A stretch of DNA of 64,000 bases, from contig NZ_PNMA01000012.1 of NCBI RefSeq assembly GCF_013823385.1, positions 1-64,000 of the forward strand, written 5' to 3'. A program made the translations under genes and the position numbers. The notes under the pieces are model-generated. The model saw nothing but the letters and a program-made list of their open reading frames with translations. It was not told the origin of the DNA and ran no database searches. Positions 1 to 8,868 of the stretch are shown here, piece by piece (within the stretch, counting starts at the first letter, position 1; each line of letters begins with the position of its first letter). This DNA comes from Hyphomonas sp. (GTDB lineage Bacteria > Pseudomonadota > Alphaproteobacteria > Caulobacterales > Hyphomonadaceae).

Positions 1-1
1 G

Positions 2-322
2 CGCCGCGAAGCCCTCTTCTGCCTGATCGAAGAAACGCGCCTCGCCCGCGCCGCCTCAAAATCGGACGGCGCCGACACCCCTTTCGTGCAATGGGCGCTG
101 ATGATGGAAGCCGCCCGGCGCCTTGCACTGGTGCTGAATCACCCCGAACAACACGCCCTGCGCCTTGCCCGCTTGCTCCGCAGGCGGAATGGCCGTGTCC
201 TGAAGGATCTCCCTGTCCCCGGCCACATCATCCGCCGCCTGTCGCCCTGGACCGATGCGCTGCTGCTCCGCCTGGACGAAGAAGCCCGGCCTCAGGATTG
301 GGCCGGGATAAACAGCGGCTAG
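2..322 (+). CDS. Hypothetical protein, 3' end only
   Basis: An open frame enters from the left edge of the window and stops with TAG at 320-322, so only the last 106 residues are visible. The visible part is rich in Arg, Leu and Ala, looks largely helical, and contains no motif I recognise. GTG at 86 and ATGs shortly after it are possible internal starts, but the frame is open to the window edge with similar codon use, so I read it as a truncated longer gene. The following DNA is repeats, and the next gene runs in the opposite direction. Function unknown. Confidence 0.5.
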   Translation, partial: RREALFCLIEETRLARAASKSDGADTPFVQWALMMEAARRLALVLNHPEQHALRLARLLRRRNGRVLKDLPVPGHIIRRLSPWTDALLLRLDEEARPQDWAGINSG

Positions 323-324
323 GC

Positions 325-383
325 CCCCCTCCGTCAGCCGGCTGACGCCGCCTGCCACCTCCCCCGCTTCGCAGGGGAGGATA
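325..383. repeat. Dispersed palindromic repeat, copy 1
   Basis: This copy follows directly after the stop of the preceding gene. Positions 355-383 are identical over 29 bases to 14382-14410, and the upstream CCCCCTCCGTC part is also shared with the second copy (14360-14371). The core is a short hairpin, CTCCCC-GCTTCGCA-GGGGAG. Between the shared parts this copy carries the perfect palindrome CGTCAGCCGGCTGACG at 332-347. It resembles the REP/MITE-like intergenic repeats common in alphaproteobacteria. Whether it is transcribed or acts as a terminator is unknown. Confidence 0.7.
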
Positions 384-413
384 AGGGCGCTGCAAGTAAG
401 GCACAGTGAACCC

Positions 414-532
414 TCGTCACCCTCGATGGCCAAAGGCCATCTGAGGGCCCAGCTCCTGCCGGTGACGCAGGCGCAAGGGAAAAGGCAAGGAGATGGGCCC
501 TCAGATGCGCTCGCGCGCATCGAGGGTGACGA
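414..532. repeat. Nested long inverted repeat (119 bp)
   Basis: The outer arms, 414-428 and 518-532, are perfect 15-base inverted repeats beginning TCGTCACCCTCGATG. The inner arms, 439-451 and 494-506, are perfect 13-base inverted repeats (ATCTGAGGGCCCA). A further small hairpin lies at the centre (CCTGC 455-459 with GCAGG 467-471). The bulges between arms are small palindromes of their own (GGCC-AAA-GGCC on the left, GCGC-rich on the right), so one strand could fold into a branched, cloverleaf-like structure. It lies between two converging genes. A MITE-like element or a structured RNA are both possible. Confidence 0.65.
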
Positions 533-557
533 AAGAAGGGCAAAGATCAGGAAACCC

Positions 558-1712
558 TCAGCCGTTAAACCCCAGCACCGCCTCAATCACCCGGTCCTGA
601 TCCTCCACCCCCAGATAAGGATGCATCGGCAGGGCCAGCACATGCCGGCTCGCCGTTTCAGTGACCGGCAGAGTTCCCTCAGCCGGGGCAAAGCGGGCGG
701 CGAAATCCTGTTGGTGGATCGGCACGGGATAGTAGACCATGCTCGGAATGCCCTTGGCGGTCAGATGCGCCTGCAGCCCGTCGCGGTTCTCGTGCTCGAT
801 CACATATTGCGCCCAAACGCTCTGCCCGCCCGCAATCACCTTCGGCACACGGCGCACCTTGCCCTCCAGCGCCTGCGTATAGCGGCGGGCAACAGCTTCG
901 CGTTTCTCGATCTCATCGGCGAAGATCTTCAGCTTCTCCAGAAGGATCGCCGCCTGGATCGTATCCAGCCGCGAATTCATCCCCACCCGGAGGGAGAGAT
1001 ATTTCGGGTCATGATGAAAATTGCGTTGCGCCGCATCGGTCGGCGTCACCTTGCCATAGACCCGTAGCGACTCGATCAGTTCTGCGAGCGCGCTGTCATT
1101 GGTCACGATCGCCCCGCCATCGCCATAGCATCCAAGGGGCTTGGCCGGAAAGAAGCTCGTTGTGGCAATGTCGGCCCAGTCTGAAGGATGCCGGCCATTC
1201 AGCGTGCAGCCATAACCCTGCGCCGTATCGGAGATAAGCTTCATCCCTTCCCGGTCGCAGATCGCCTTGATCGCAGGGTAATCCGCTGGCTGACCAAAGA
1301 GGTCCACCGCAATCACCACCTTTGGCTTCAGCTTGCCTTCCGCCTTCACCCGCGCAATCTGCGCTTCAAGGCTTGCCGGGTCCATATTGTAGGTGTCGGC
1401 GTGGATATCCACGAACACCGGCGTTGCCCCCAGCCACGGAACCACCTGCGCCGTCGCCACGAAGGTAAAACTCGGGCAGAACACCGCGTCCCCCGGCTTC
1501 AGCGCCCACGCCATCAGGGCCAGCGCCAGCGCATCGGTGCCATTGGCGCAGCTCACCGCATGTTTCGCCCCGCACCAGGCCGCCAGCTGCTTCTCCAGCT
1601 CGCCGACCTCGGGCCCCAGAACATACCGCCCGCTTTCGATGACGGACTGAACGGCTGCATTGATCTGGGGTTCGATGCGGCGGCGCTGGGCCTGAAGGTC
1701 AATGAATTGCAT
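558..1712 (-). CDS. DegT/DnrJ/EryC1/StrS-family aminotransferase
   Basis: This 384-residue protein is a PLP-dependent sugar aminotransferase of the DegT family, which transaminates nucleotide-linked keto sugars for surface polysaccharide or modified sugars. Visible features are the start MQFIDLQAQ, the GTDALALAL segment early in the fold, DLFGQPADY with the PLP-contacting region, SDTAQGYG, and the FFPAKPLGCYGDGGAI segment whose lysine forms the Schiff base. The ATG at 1712 was chosen because the family begins at this point; upstream in-frame codons would add 26 poorly conserved residues. It reads toward the repeat region. The exact sugar substrate cannot be told from sequence, though WbpE/FdtB-like functions are typical of the family. 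Confidence 0.9.
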   Translation of the reverse strand: MQFIDLQAQRRRIEPQINAAVQSVIESGRYVLGPEVGELEKQLAAWCGAKHAVSCANGTDALALALMAWALKPGDAVFCPSFTFVATAQVVPWLGATPVFVDIHADTYNMDPASLEAQIARVKAEGKLKPKVVIAVDLFGQPADYPAIKAICDREGMKLISDTAQGYGCTLNGRHPSDWADIATTSFFPAKPLGCYGDGGAIVTNDSALAELIESLRVYGKVTPTDAAQRNFHHDPKYLSLRVGMNSRLDTIQAAILLEKLKIFADEIEKREAVARRYTQALEGKVRRVPKVIAGGQSVWAQYVIEHENRDGLQAHLTAKGIPSMVYYPVPIHQQDFAARFAPAEGTLPVTETASRHVLALPMHPYLGVEDQDRVIEAVLGFNG

Positions 1713-1808
1713 GGGTCCGGTATCCTGATCTTGAGCCGGCAAGGGCTTGCCGGCGCTGTTTGGCGCGCCTCGCGCGCGCTTTCCAGTCACACTTGGTTTC
1801 AGCCTGTG

Positions 1809-2729
1809 TCAGGAAAACTCTACGCGTTCCTGCGAGAAATAGAACAGCGAGCGGGTCTCATCGTCGATCGTGGTGGCATCAACATGCAGCAGCTTGCGCA
1901 TGGCATTCTTCCGGTCCTTGAGCGCATGATCGAAATCCGCCTCGATCAGCTTGTCCACGCCGAGCCGCGACATCGCATCGCGCACTTCCATGTAAAGCGT
2001 CAGCGATCCGCCGAGGAACATCGACTCATAGGCAATCTTGCTGGCAATCTTGTCATGGATATCGCCATAGCCAAACTGGCGTTCCATGACCGACTGGCGC
2101 TTGGTGATGAAGTCGATTTCCTGGCGATAATCCGGGTGCCGCAGGTAGATCGATTTCAGGCGCACCATCTCCGAGTCAATCGTCTCCTTCACCTCTTCGG
2201 GCAGGGCGTCGGAAAGGATGATGACGATGTCGACATCCGATCCCTTCACCATCTCGCCCGAAGCGGCATGTTCGCGCGGCTCATTATGTGCGAGGAAATA
2301 GGCAAGGTCGCCGGCGATGAAGGCGCAAAGCTGGCTGCGGGTTTCGCGGCTGAGCTTGAGGAACACCGCCTTCATGGCCGACTGGGCAAGCGCGATCTTC
2401 TCCCGGCTGATCTCGCGGTGCGTGTTCGAGAGAAATCCCTGCCGCTCGATCATCTGCTCGCGCTGGCCCGGCAGGCCGAACAGGGTAAAGGAGAGGAAGT
2501 CCCGCAGGATGGAGGGGCTGAGCCGCACCTGATCCTCACGCGTAATGTCATAGCGCAGATAATAGCTGGCGAAGTGAGAGATCAGGAAAGACTGGCTGCG
2601 GAAACAGGCCTGCCAGAGGGCGAGCACCGGAATATCCGGCATGGCAAAGGCGAGCTCCTTGCCGATCTGCGGCCCCTTTTCCGCGAGCCGCTCGAGGACG
2701 CGCGCCTCAATTTCACTGATCGATGCCAC
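1809..2729 (-). CDS. Nucleotidyltransferase-like protein (pol-beta superfamily motif)
   Basis: This 306-residue protein carries GSDVDIVIIL at residues 163-172, the glycine-serine and paired-aspartate signature of the nucleotidyltransferase fold, followed by EID at 204-206 as a likely third acidic ligand. The N-terminal 140 residues are mostly helical and I do not recognise them. There is no signal peptide, so a cytoplasmic location is expected. It lies 36 bp downstream of glmS on the same strand and may be co-transcribed with it. The sequence shows neither substrate nor target. Such domains can transfer nucleotides to proteins, RNA or small molecules, and catalysis itself is an inference from the motif. 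Confidence 0.65.
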   Translation of the reverse strand: MASISEIEARVLERLAEKGPQIGKELAFAMPDIPVLALWQACFRSQSFLISHFASYYLRYDITREDQVRLSPSILRDFLSFTLFGLPGQREQMIERQGFLSNTHREISREKIALAQSAMKAVFLKLSRETRSQLCAFIAGDLAYFLAHNEPREHAASGEMVKGSDVDIVIILSDALPEEVKETIDSEMVRLKSIYLRHPDYRQEIDFITKRQSVMERQFGYGDIHDKIASKIAYESMFLGGSLTLYMEVRDAMSRLGVDKLIEADFDHALKDRKNAMRKLLHVDATTIDDETRSLFYFSQERVEFS

Positions 2730-2765
2730 TGGCCCGCCTCTTCGCCTGATTCCCGAAGCGGCAGG

Positions 2766-4592
2766 TTATTCCACCGTCACCGATTTGGCGAGGTTGCGCG
2801 GCTGGTCAACATCCGTGCCCCGCGTCAGGGCGACATAATAAGCCAGCAGCTGCAACGGAATGGCCGAAAGGATGGGCAGCGAAATCTCGTCGCCGTCGGG
2901 CAGCTCGATCACATGATCGGCGCGTTTGCCCGCGGCCTTGATGCCGGCTGCGTCGGAGATCAGGATCACCTCGGCGCCGCGCGCGCGCACTTCCTCGACA
3001 TTCGAGATGGTCTTCTCGAAAAGTTCGTCCTTCGGCGCCACAACGATTACCGGCAGGCCCTTCTCGATCAGCGCAATCGGCCCATGCTTCAATTCGCCGG
3101 CGGCATAGCCTTCGGCATGGATGTAGGACACTTCCTTGAGTTTCAGCGCGCCTTCCAGTGCGAGGGGATAATACCGGCCACGGCCGAGGAAGAGGATGTC
3201 GCGCTTGCCGGCAATGTGCTTGGCGATTTCCCGGACATGAGCCGCAGATTCCAGCGCCTGCGTCACCTTGCGCGGCAGGGCCAGCAGGCTACGGACGAAT
3301 TTCACCTCATCACCCGGCAGCAGGTGTCCGCGCGCCTTGGCGGCCGACAGTGCCAGAATGGCGAGCACGGACAATTGCGCGGTGAAAGCCTTGGTCGAGG
3401 CAACACCGATTTCTGGCCCGGCATGGGTCGGCACGATGGAGGCGGCTTCCCGCGCAATCGAGCTTTCCGGCACGTTGACCACGGCAATCGCGGGCGTGCG
3501 GTTTTCGCGGCAATAGCGCAGCGCCGCCAGCGTATCGGCGGTCTCGCCAGACTGGCTGACGAAGATCGACAGGCCTTTGACCGGCAGCACCGGGCGGCGA
3601 TAGCGGAACTCCGATGCGATGTCCGGCTCGAAGGCGAGGCGGGCAATCTGCTCGAACCAGTATTTCGCGGTGAAGGCGGAATAATAGGCCGTGCCGCAGG
3701 CAATCGCCACGGCGCGGTCGGCATCGGCAAACAGCGACCGGGCAGCTTCGGGTATACTGATGGTCTGATCGGCCTGGTTGATATAGGGCATGATCGACCG
3801 GGCGAGGGATTCAGACTGCTCGTGGATTTCCTTGAGCATGAAGTGATCATACTCGCCGCGCTCGATCAGCGCGTCATTAACCGCAGAGGTGACGCGCGGC
3901 CGGTTCACCCGCTCGCCGCGCACATTGCGGATGTCGAAGGCGTTGCGGCGCATCACCACCCAGTCACCCTCTTCAAGATAGGTGACCTCGCGCGTCAGCG
4001 GCGCCAACGCGATGGCGTCAGAGCCAAGATACATCTCGCCCTCGCCATAGCCGAGCACCAGCGGCGAGCCCTTGCGGGCGCCGATCACCAGCTCGGGGTC
4101 ATTGGCGAAGATGGCGGCGATGGCGAAGGCGCCCTCGAAATGTTTCAGCGCCTCTTCAAAAGCGGCAACGGGGTCTTTTCCCTCGCCCATATAGGCGTCG
4201 ATCAGCTGGGCGATCACTTCACTGTCGGTTTCCGATTCAAACGTGCGGCCGCGCTTCTCAAGGTCCTCGCGCAGTTCGCGATAATTCTCGATGATGCCGT
4301 TGTGAACGATGGCGACCGCGCCCGACTGGTGGGGGTGGGCGTTGGTCTCATTGGGCGCGCCATGCGTGGCCCAGCGGGTGTGGGCGATACCGGTAAGGCC
4401 CTTCAGCGGGCTTTCGGTGAGGCGCTCCTGCAGGTTGACGATCTTGCCCTTGGCGCGGCGGCGTTCGACCCCGCCCGCTGCGGCCACGGCCACCCCGGCG
4501 CTGTCATAGCCGCGATACTCAAGCCGCTTGAGGCCATCGACCAGACGGCCTGCCACTTCATCCTTGCCTGCAATCGCGACGATACCACACAT
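2766..4592 (-). CDS. glmS: Glutamine-fructose-6-phosphate aminotransferase (isomerizing)
   Basis: GlmS makes glucosamine-6-phosphate from fructose-6-phosphate and glutamine, the first committed step toward UDP-GlcNAc for peptidoglycan and LPS. The protein is 608 residues, the normal family length. It begins MCGIVAIAG, so Cys2 becomes the N-terminal nucleophile of the glutaminase domain; this fixes the start at 4592 rather than further upstream. Two SIS domains follow, with CGTAYYS and SQSGETADT in the first. The C-terminus ends with the conserved RNLAKSVTVE. It is transcribed away from cysD, with about 270 bp of shared upstream DNA in which I saw no clear riboswitch or ribozyme. The nucleotidyltransferase-like gene follows. 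Confidence 0.97.
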   Translation of the reverse strand: MCGIVAIAGKDEVAGRLVDGLKRLEYRGYDSAGVAVAAAGGVERRRAKGKIVNLQERLTESPLKGLTGIAHTRWATHGAPNETNAHPHQSGAVAIVHNGIIENYRELREDLEKRGRTFESETDSEVIAQLIDAYMGEGKDPVAAFEEALKHFEGAFAIAAIFANDPELVIGARKGSPLVLGYGEGEMYLGSDAIALAPLTREVTYLEEGDWVVMRRNAFDIRNVRGERVNRPRVTSAVNDALIERGEYDHFMLKEIHEQSESLARSIMPYINQADQTISIPEAARSLFADADRAVAIACGTAYYSAFTAKYWFEQIARLAFEPDIASEFRYRRPVLPVKGLSIFVSQSGETADTLAALRYCRENRTPAIAVVNVPESSIAREAASIVPTHAGPEIGVASTKAFTAQLSVLAILALSAAKARGHLLPGDEVKFVRSLLALPRKVTQALESAAHVREIAKHIAGKRDILFLGRGRYYPLALEGALKLKEVSYIHAEGYAAGELKHGPIALIEKGLPVIVVAPKDELFEKTISNVEEVRARGAEVILISDAAGIKAAGKRADHVIELPDGDEISLPILSAIPLQLLAYYVALTRGTDVDQPRNLAKSVTVE

Positions 4593-4858
4593 GATCGGTA
4601 CTCCGGTTCTCTGACCCAGCCTGCGCCCTGCAAATGCTCTGCCATAGGCTTGATCGTTTCCATAAACCTCGCGAGTCGGGCTGCACAATGACGATTTATG
4701 TGCATTTGTGACACCGATTGCGGCGGATTCGGGTCTGGCGCCCGGCCCGCTTTCGTTTAGCTTTACTGAAGGGTCAATGCGCAGCCGTCACAGAGCCTTC
4801 CTTCTCCCCACAAGGCCCGCTACGGAACGCGCAGAGTGCCAGAACAGGACCAGTAGCC

Positions 4859-5761
4859 TTGCCCAACCTGACCCATCTTGACCGGCTGGAAGCCGAAAGC
4901 CTGCACATCCTGCGGGAGGTGGCGGCCGAATGCGAAAAGCCCGTGATGCTCTATTCCATCGGCAAGGATTCGGCGGTGATGTTGCATCTGGCGATGAAGG
5001 CTTTCTATCCGGCCAAGCCCCCTTTCCCGCTGCTGCATGTCGATACCGGCTGGAAGTTCCGCGAGATGATCGCGTTCCGCGACCGCAAGGTGAAGGAGCT
5101 GGGCCTGGAGCTGCTAGTGCACACCAATGAAGACGGCGTGCGCGAAGGCGTCGGCCCGTTCAGCCATGGCTCGGCCTATCATACGGATGTGATGAAGACC
5201 GCCGCGCTGAAACAGGCGCTCGACAAGTATGGCTTCGATGCGGCCTTTGGCGGGGCGCGCCGCGACGAGGAAAAATCTCGCGCCAAGGAGCGCGTCATCT
5301 CGTTCCGCTCGGCCGGGCACCGCTGGGATCCCAAACGTCAGCGTCCGGAAATCTGGAACCTCTACAATACACGCATGCACAAAGGCGAAAGCCTGCGGGC
5401 CTTCCCGCTGTCCAACTGGACCGAGCTCGACATCTGGCAATACATCCGCCGCGAGAAGATCGAACTGGTGCCGCTCTATATGGCTGCGCCCCGCCCTGTG
5501 GTGACCTGGAACGACACGCTGATCATGCTGGATGACGACCGGGTGCCCGCCGAGATTGCCGCCAAAGCAGAAGTCAAATCCGTCCGTTTCCGGACGCTTG
5601 GCTGCTATCCGCTGACCGGCGCAGTGGAAAGCACCGCCCACACACTGGATGAGGTCATCCAGGAAATCCTTCTCACCACCACCTCCGAGCGCCAGGGCCG
5701 CGCCATCGACAAGGACCAGTCCGCCTCGATGGAGAAGAAGAAGCAGGAGGGCTATTTCTGA
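4859..5761 (+). CDS. cysD: Sulfate adenylyltransferase subunit 2
   Basis: CysD is the catalytic PP-loop subunit of ATP sulfurylase, which forms adenosine-5'-phosphosulfate from sulfate and ATP. The PP-loop SIGKDS lies at residues 33-38, and [16 protein letters not shown] and [11 protein letters not shown] are family-typical. I chose the TTG at 4859 because it gives 300 residues, against about 302 for E. coli CysD, begins at the conserved [11 protein letters not shown] region, and has an AGGA about ten bases upstream. A start at 4718 would add a 47-residue low-conservation leader. The stop overlaps the ATG of cysNC (TGATG), so the two subunits are translationally coupled. Confidence 0.95.
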   Translation: MPNLTHLDRLEAESLHILREVAAECEKPVMLYSIGKDSAVMLHLAMKAFYPAKPPFPLLHVDTGWKFREMIAFRDRKVKELGLELLVHTNEDGVREGVGPFSHGSAYHTDVMKTAALKQALDKYGFDAAFGGARRDEEKSRAKERVISFRSAGHRWDPKRQRPEIWNLYNTRMHKGESLRAFPLSNWTELDIWQYIRREKIELVPLYMAAPRPVVTWNDTLIMLDDDRVPAEIAAKAEVKSVRFRTLGCYPLTGAVESTAHTLDEVIQEILLTTTSERQGRAIDKDQSASMEKKKQEGYF

Positions 5762-7692
5762 TGCGCCTCAATGACGATCTCATCGCTTCGGATATCGGCG
5801 CCTATCTCGAGGCGCATGAAAACAAATCCCTGCTGCGCTTCATCACCTGCGGCTCGGTAGATGATGGCAAGTCCACGCTCATCGGACGGCTGCTCTACGA
5901 TTCGAAGATGATCTTCGAGGATCAGCTCGCCGCGCTGGAAAACGATTCCAAAAAAGTCGGCACGCAAGGCGATAGCATCGATTTTGCCCTCCTCGTCGAC
6001 GGCCTCGCCGCCGAGCGGGAACAGGGCATCACCATTGATGTCGCCTACCGTTTCTTTGCCACCCAGAAGCGCAAGTTCATCGTGGCCGACACGCCGGGAC
6101 ATGAACAGTATACGCGCAATATGGCGACCGGCGCCTCGACCGCCGACGCCGCCATCCTGATGATCGATGCGCGCAAGGGCGTGCTGACCCAGACGCGCCG
6201 CCACAGCTTTATCGCGAGCCTCCTCGGCATCCGCCATCTGGTGCTGGCCGTGAACAAGATGGACCTGGTCGGCTTCAATCAGGATATCTTCGACGACATC
6301 GTGGCCGACTATATGACCTTTGCCGAAGGACTGCCCGGAAAGGTCCGTATCCAGCCTATCCCTCTCTCGGCGCTGGCGGGTACCAACATGACCGAGCGCT
6401 CGCCCGAGACGCCCTGGTATGACGGCCCGAGCCTGATCGAATATCTCGAAACGGTCGAGATCGAGGACGAGCGCGCTGCCCGGCCATTCCGCCTTCCGGT
6501 TCAGTGGGTGAGCCGCCCCAATCTCGATTTCCGCGGATTTGCCGGCCAGGTCGCCAGCGGCAGCATCAGGCCGGGCGACAAGGTGCGCTCGCTCCCCTCA
6601 GGCCGCGAGACGACCATCACCCGTATCGTCACCGCCGGCGGCGACCTGGATGAAACCGTTTCCGGCCAGTCCGTCACGCTGACCTTCGCGGACGAAATCG
6701 ACACCTCCCGCGGCGACATGATCGTCTCGGCCGATCAGCCTGCGGAGGTATCCGACCAGTTCCAGGTTCACCTCCTCTGGATGAACGAGCAACCCCTGCT
6801 GCCAGGCCGGCGCTACATCCTGAAGGCTGGCGCCAAGACGGTGACCGCCACGGTCAACGCGCCCAAGCATGGCATCGACGTCAACACGCTGGCGGAAACC
6901 TCTGCCCGCTCGGCGGAGCTCAACCAGATCGTCGTCACCACCCTGTCGCTGGACCAGCCGATCCCGTTTGATCCCTATAAGGACAACCGGGAAACTGGCG
7001 GGTTCATCCTGATCGACCGCCAGTCGAACGACACTGTCGCCCTTGGCCTGATCGACTTTGCCCTGCGCCGCGCGTCCAACATCCACTGGCAGGCCCTCGA
7101 CATCAGCCGCGATGCCCTCGCCGAACAGAAGGGCCAGCGCCCGGCCGTGCTCTGGTTCACCGGGCTTTCTGGCTCAGGCAAATCGACCATCGCCAATGCG
7201 CTGCAGAAGCGCCTCTTCGCCTATGGCCGCCACACTTTCATTCTCGACGGCGACAATGTCCGCCACGGCCTTAACCGCGATCTCGGCTTCACCGATGCCG
7301 ACCGGGTGGAGAATATCCGCCGCGTGGCCAATGTGGCCCGGCTGATGTCGGACGCGGGCCTGATCACGCTGGTCTCGTTCATCTCGCCCTTCCGGGCCGA
7401 GCGCCAGCTGGCGCGCAGCCTTATGCCGGAAGGCGAATTCATCGAAATCCATGTCGATACGCCGCTGGAGGTGGCCGAAAGCCGCGATGTCAAAGGCCTC
7501 TACAAGAAAGCCCGCGCCGGCGAGATCCGAAATTTTACGGGCATCGACAGCCCGTATGAGCCGCCGCTGAACCCGGAAATCCGCATCAGCACGGCAGACC
7601 GCTCCGCCGACGAGGCGGCCGAGGAAATATTCGTTTACCTCCAGAAAAAGGGCTTCCTCAGCATCTGGGAAGGCCCTGGCAGCGGCATTTGA
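5761..7692 (+). CDS. cysNC: Bifunctional sulfate adenylyltransferase subunit 1 / APS kinase
   Basis: This 643-residue fusion joins the regulatory GTPase of ATP sulfurylase (CysN) to adenylylsulfate kinase (CysC), which phosphorylates APS to PAPS. The GTPase part has G1 GSVDDGKST at 31-39, DTPGHEQ at 110-116 and NKMD at 165-168, then two elongation-factor-like beta domains. The kinase part has P-loop GLSGSGKST at 468-476 and the [10 protein letters not shown] motif. The start overlaps the cysD stop by one base. The product feeds assimilatory sulfate reduction or sulfation; no PAPS reductase gene is present in this window. The CysN-CysC fusion is common in alphaproteobacteria. Confidence 0.96.
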   Translation: MRLNDDLIASDIGAYLEAHENKSLLRFITCGSVDDGKSTLIGRLLYDSKMIFEDQLAALENDSKKVGTQGDSIDFALLVDGLAAEREQGITIDVAYRFFATQKRKFIVADTPGHEQYTRNMATGASTADAAILMIDARKGVLTQTRRHSFIASLLGIRHLVLAVNKMDLVGFNQDIFDDIVADYMTFAEGLPGKVRIQPIPLSALAGTNMTERSPETPWYDGPSLIEYLETVEIEDERAARPFRLPVQWVSRPNLDFRGFAGQVASGSIRPGDKVRSLPSGRETTITRIVTAGGDLDETVSGQSVTLTFADEIDTSRGDMIVSADQPAEVSDQFQVHLLWMNEQPLLPGRRYILKAGAKTVTATVNAPKHGIDVNTLAETSARSAELNQIVVTTLSLDQPIPFDPYKDNRETGGFILIDRQSNDTVALGLIDFALRRASNIHWQALDISRDALAEQKGQRPAVLWFTGLSGSGKSTIANALQKRLFAYGRHTFILDGDNVRHGLNRDLGFTDADRVENIRRVANVARLMSDAGLITLVSFISPFRAERQLARSLMPEGEFIEIHVDTPLEVAESRDVKGLYKKARAGEIRNFTGIDSPYEPPLNPEIRISTADRSADEAAEEIFVYLQKKGFLSIWEGPGSGI

Positions 7693-7782
7693 CGCCGATT
7701 TAACCTCAAAACGGCCCACAGTTTGCATATCCGGCGCCGATGGGCATTGTTGCCCACGGGCAGCCACTGATGCGAGCGAAGT

Positions 7783-8853
7783 ATGAGTATCCATCCCGTG
7801 ATCATGTGCGGCGGCGCCGGCACGCGGCTCTGGCCGGCCTCTGACAAGGCGCGTCCCAAGCAGTTTCACGGCCTCGTTTCAGACAAATCGGTGTTTCAGG
7901 AGACAGTCCTGCGCTTTCAGGCACCGGACTGCGCAGGCGCCTTCGCCGCGCCGATCATCATCAGCAACGCAGCCTATGCCGACCTGATCGAGGCGCAGCT
8001 GGCGGAAATCGGCGTGGAAGCCGCCGCCATCCTGCTGGAGCCGATGGGCAAGAATACTGCGGCGGTCGCAGCGATTGCCGCGCGCGTGATTGCAGACCGG
8101 TTTCCCGGTGGACTCGGCCTGCTTGTGCCGTCCGACCATTATATCGGGCGGCCCACGGTCTTCACCGATGCCATCCGCGAAGCCGCCGCCACCGCGCAGG
8201 CCGGTTACATCACCACCTTTGGCATTGCCGCCAGCCGGCCGGAAACCGGCTTTGGCTATATTCAGGCCGGTGCGCCGCTCTCCGGCCCGGTCTCGCGCGT
8301 TACCGCCTTCAAGGAAAAGCCCGATCACGCCACCGCCGCCAGCTATCTGGCCAGCGGGCAGTATAGCTGGAATGCTGGCATCTTCCTGTTCGATGCGGCC
8401 ACGCTTCTGGCCGAACTGGAAGCGTTTGCCCCGGATATTCTGGAGGCTTCTTCACAGGCGCTGAGCGCTGCCCGCACGGACGGCACGCGGGTCTTTCTGG
8501 ACCCGGACATTTTCGCCACCATCCGCAGCACGTCGATCGACTATGCGATCATGGAGCAGACCCGCCGCGCCGCCGTCTATGCCCCGCTGGAATGCGCCTG
8601 GAGCGATATCGGCACCTGGGCGATGATTGGCGATGTTTCCGGGCGGACAAATTCTCCCGAGCCGGTCAGCATCTCGGCGGGAGAATGCGTCGTTCATGCC
8701 GCAGACGGAATACTGGTTGCGCTGGTGGGCGTTGAAGACCTGGTTGTGGTTGCCGATGGCAAGCGCGTCCTCGTCGCCTCGAAGAACAGCGCGCAGGATG
8801 TGGGCAAGGTCGTTCAGGCCCTCAAGGATCGCGGGCTCGACAGCTATCTCTGA
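7783..8853 (+). CDS. manC: Mannose-1-phosphate guanylyltransferase
   Basis: This enzyme makes GDP-mannose from mannose-1-phosphate and GTP for surface polysaccharides. The 356-residue protein starts MSIHPVIMCGGAGTRLWP, with the nucleotide-binding GGAGTRLWP loop at residues 10-18. It also has PSDHYI, the FKEKPD motif and WNAGIFLF, all typical of the family. It is shorter than bifunctional ManC/AlgA proteins of about 470 residues and lacks the C-terminal cupin phosphomannose isomerase domain. An inverted repeat, TGGGCA-TTGT-TGCCCA, lies at 7741-7756 shortly upstream. The gene converges on der with a 15-bp gap. Confidence 0.9.
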   Translation: MSIHPVIMCGGAGTRLWPASDKARPKQFHGLVSDKSVFQETVLRFQAPDCAGAFAAPIIISNAAYADLIEAQLAEIGVEAAAILLEPMGKNTAAVAAIAARVIADRFPGGLGLLVPSDHYIGRPTVFTDAIREAAATAQAGYITTFGIAASRPETGFGYIQAGAPLSGPVSRVTAFKEKPDHATAASYLASGQYSWNAGIFLFDAATLLAELEAFAPDILEASSQALSAARTDGTRVFLDPDIFATIRSTSIDYAIMEQTRRAAVYAPLECAWSDIGTWAMIGDVSGRTNSPEPVSISAGECVVHAADGILVALVGVEDLVVVADGKRVLVASKNSAQDVGKVVQALKDRGLDSYL

Positions 8854-8868
8854 CGCGGAGGTGCGCGG

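Noticed and set aside
1188-4691. A 1,167-codon open frame on the plus strand
   Set aside because: It is antisense to the aminotransferase, the nucleotidyltransferase-like gene and glmS, and its sequence is the usual Arg/His/Gly-rich shadow of high-GC genes.
4593-4858. Riboswitch or glmS ribozyme between glmS and cysD
   Set aside because: No SAM-riboswitch-like or glmS-ribozyme-like pattern is visible in this high-GC 266-bp spacer, and the glmS ribozyme is mostly known from Gram-positive bacteria.
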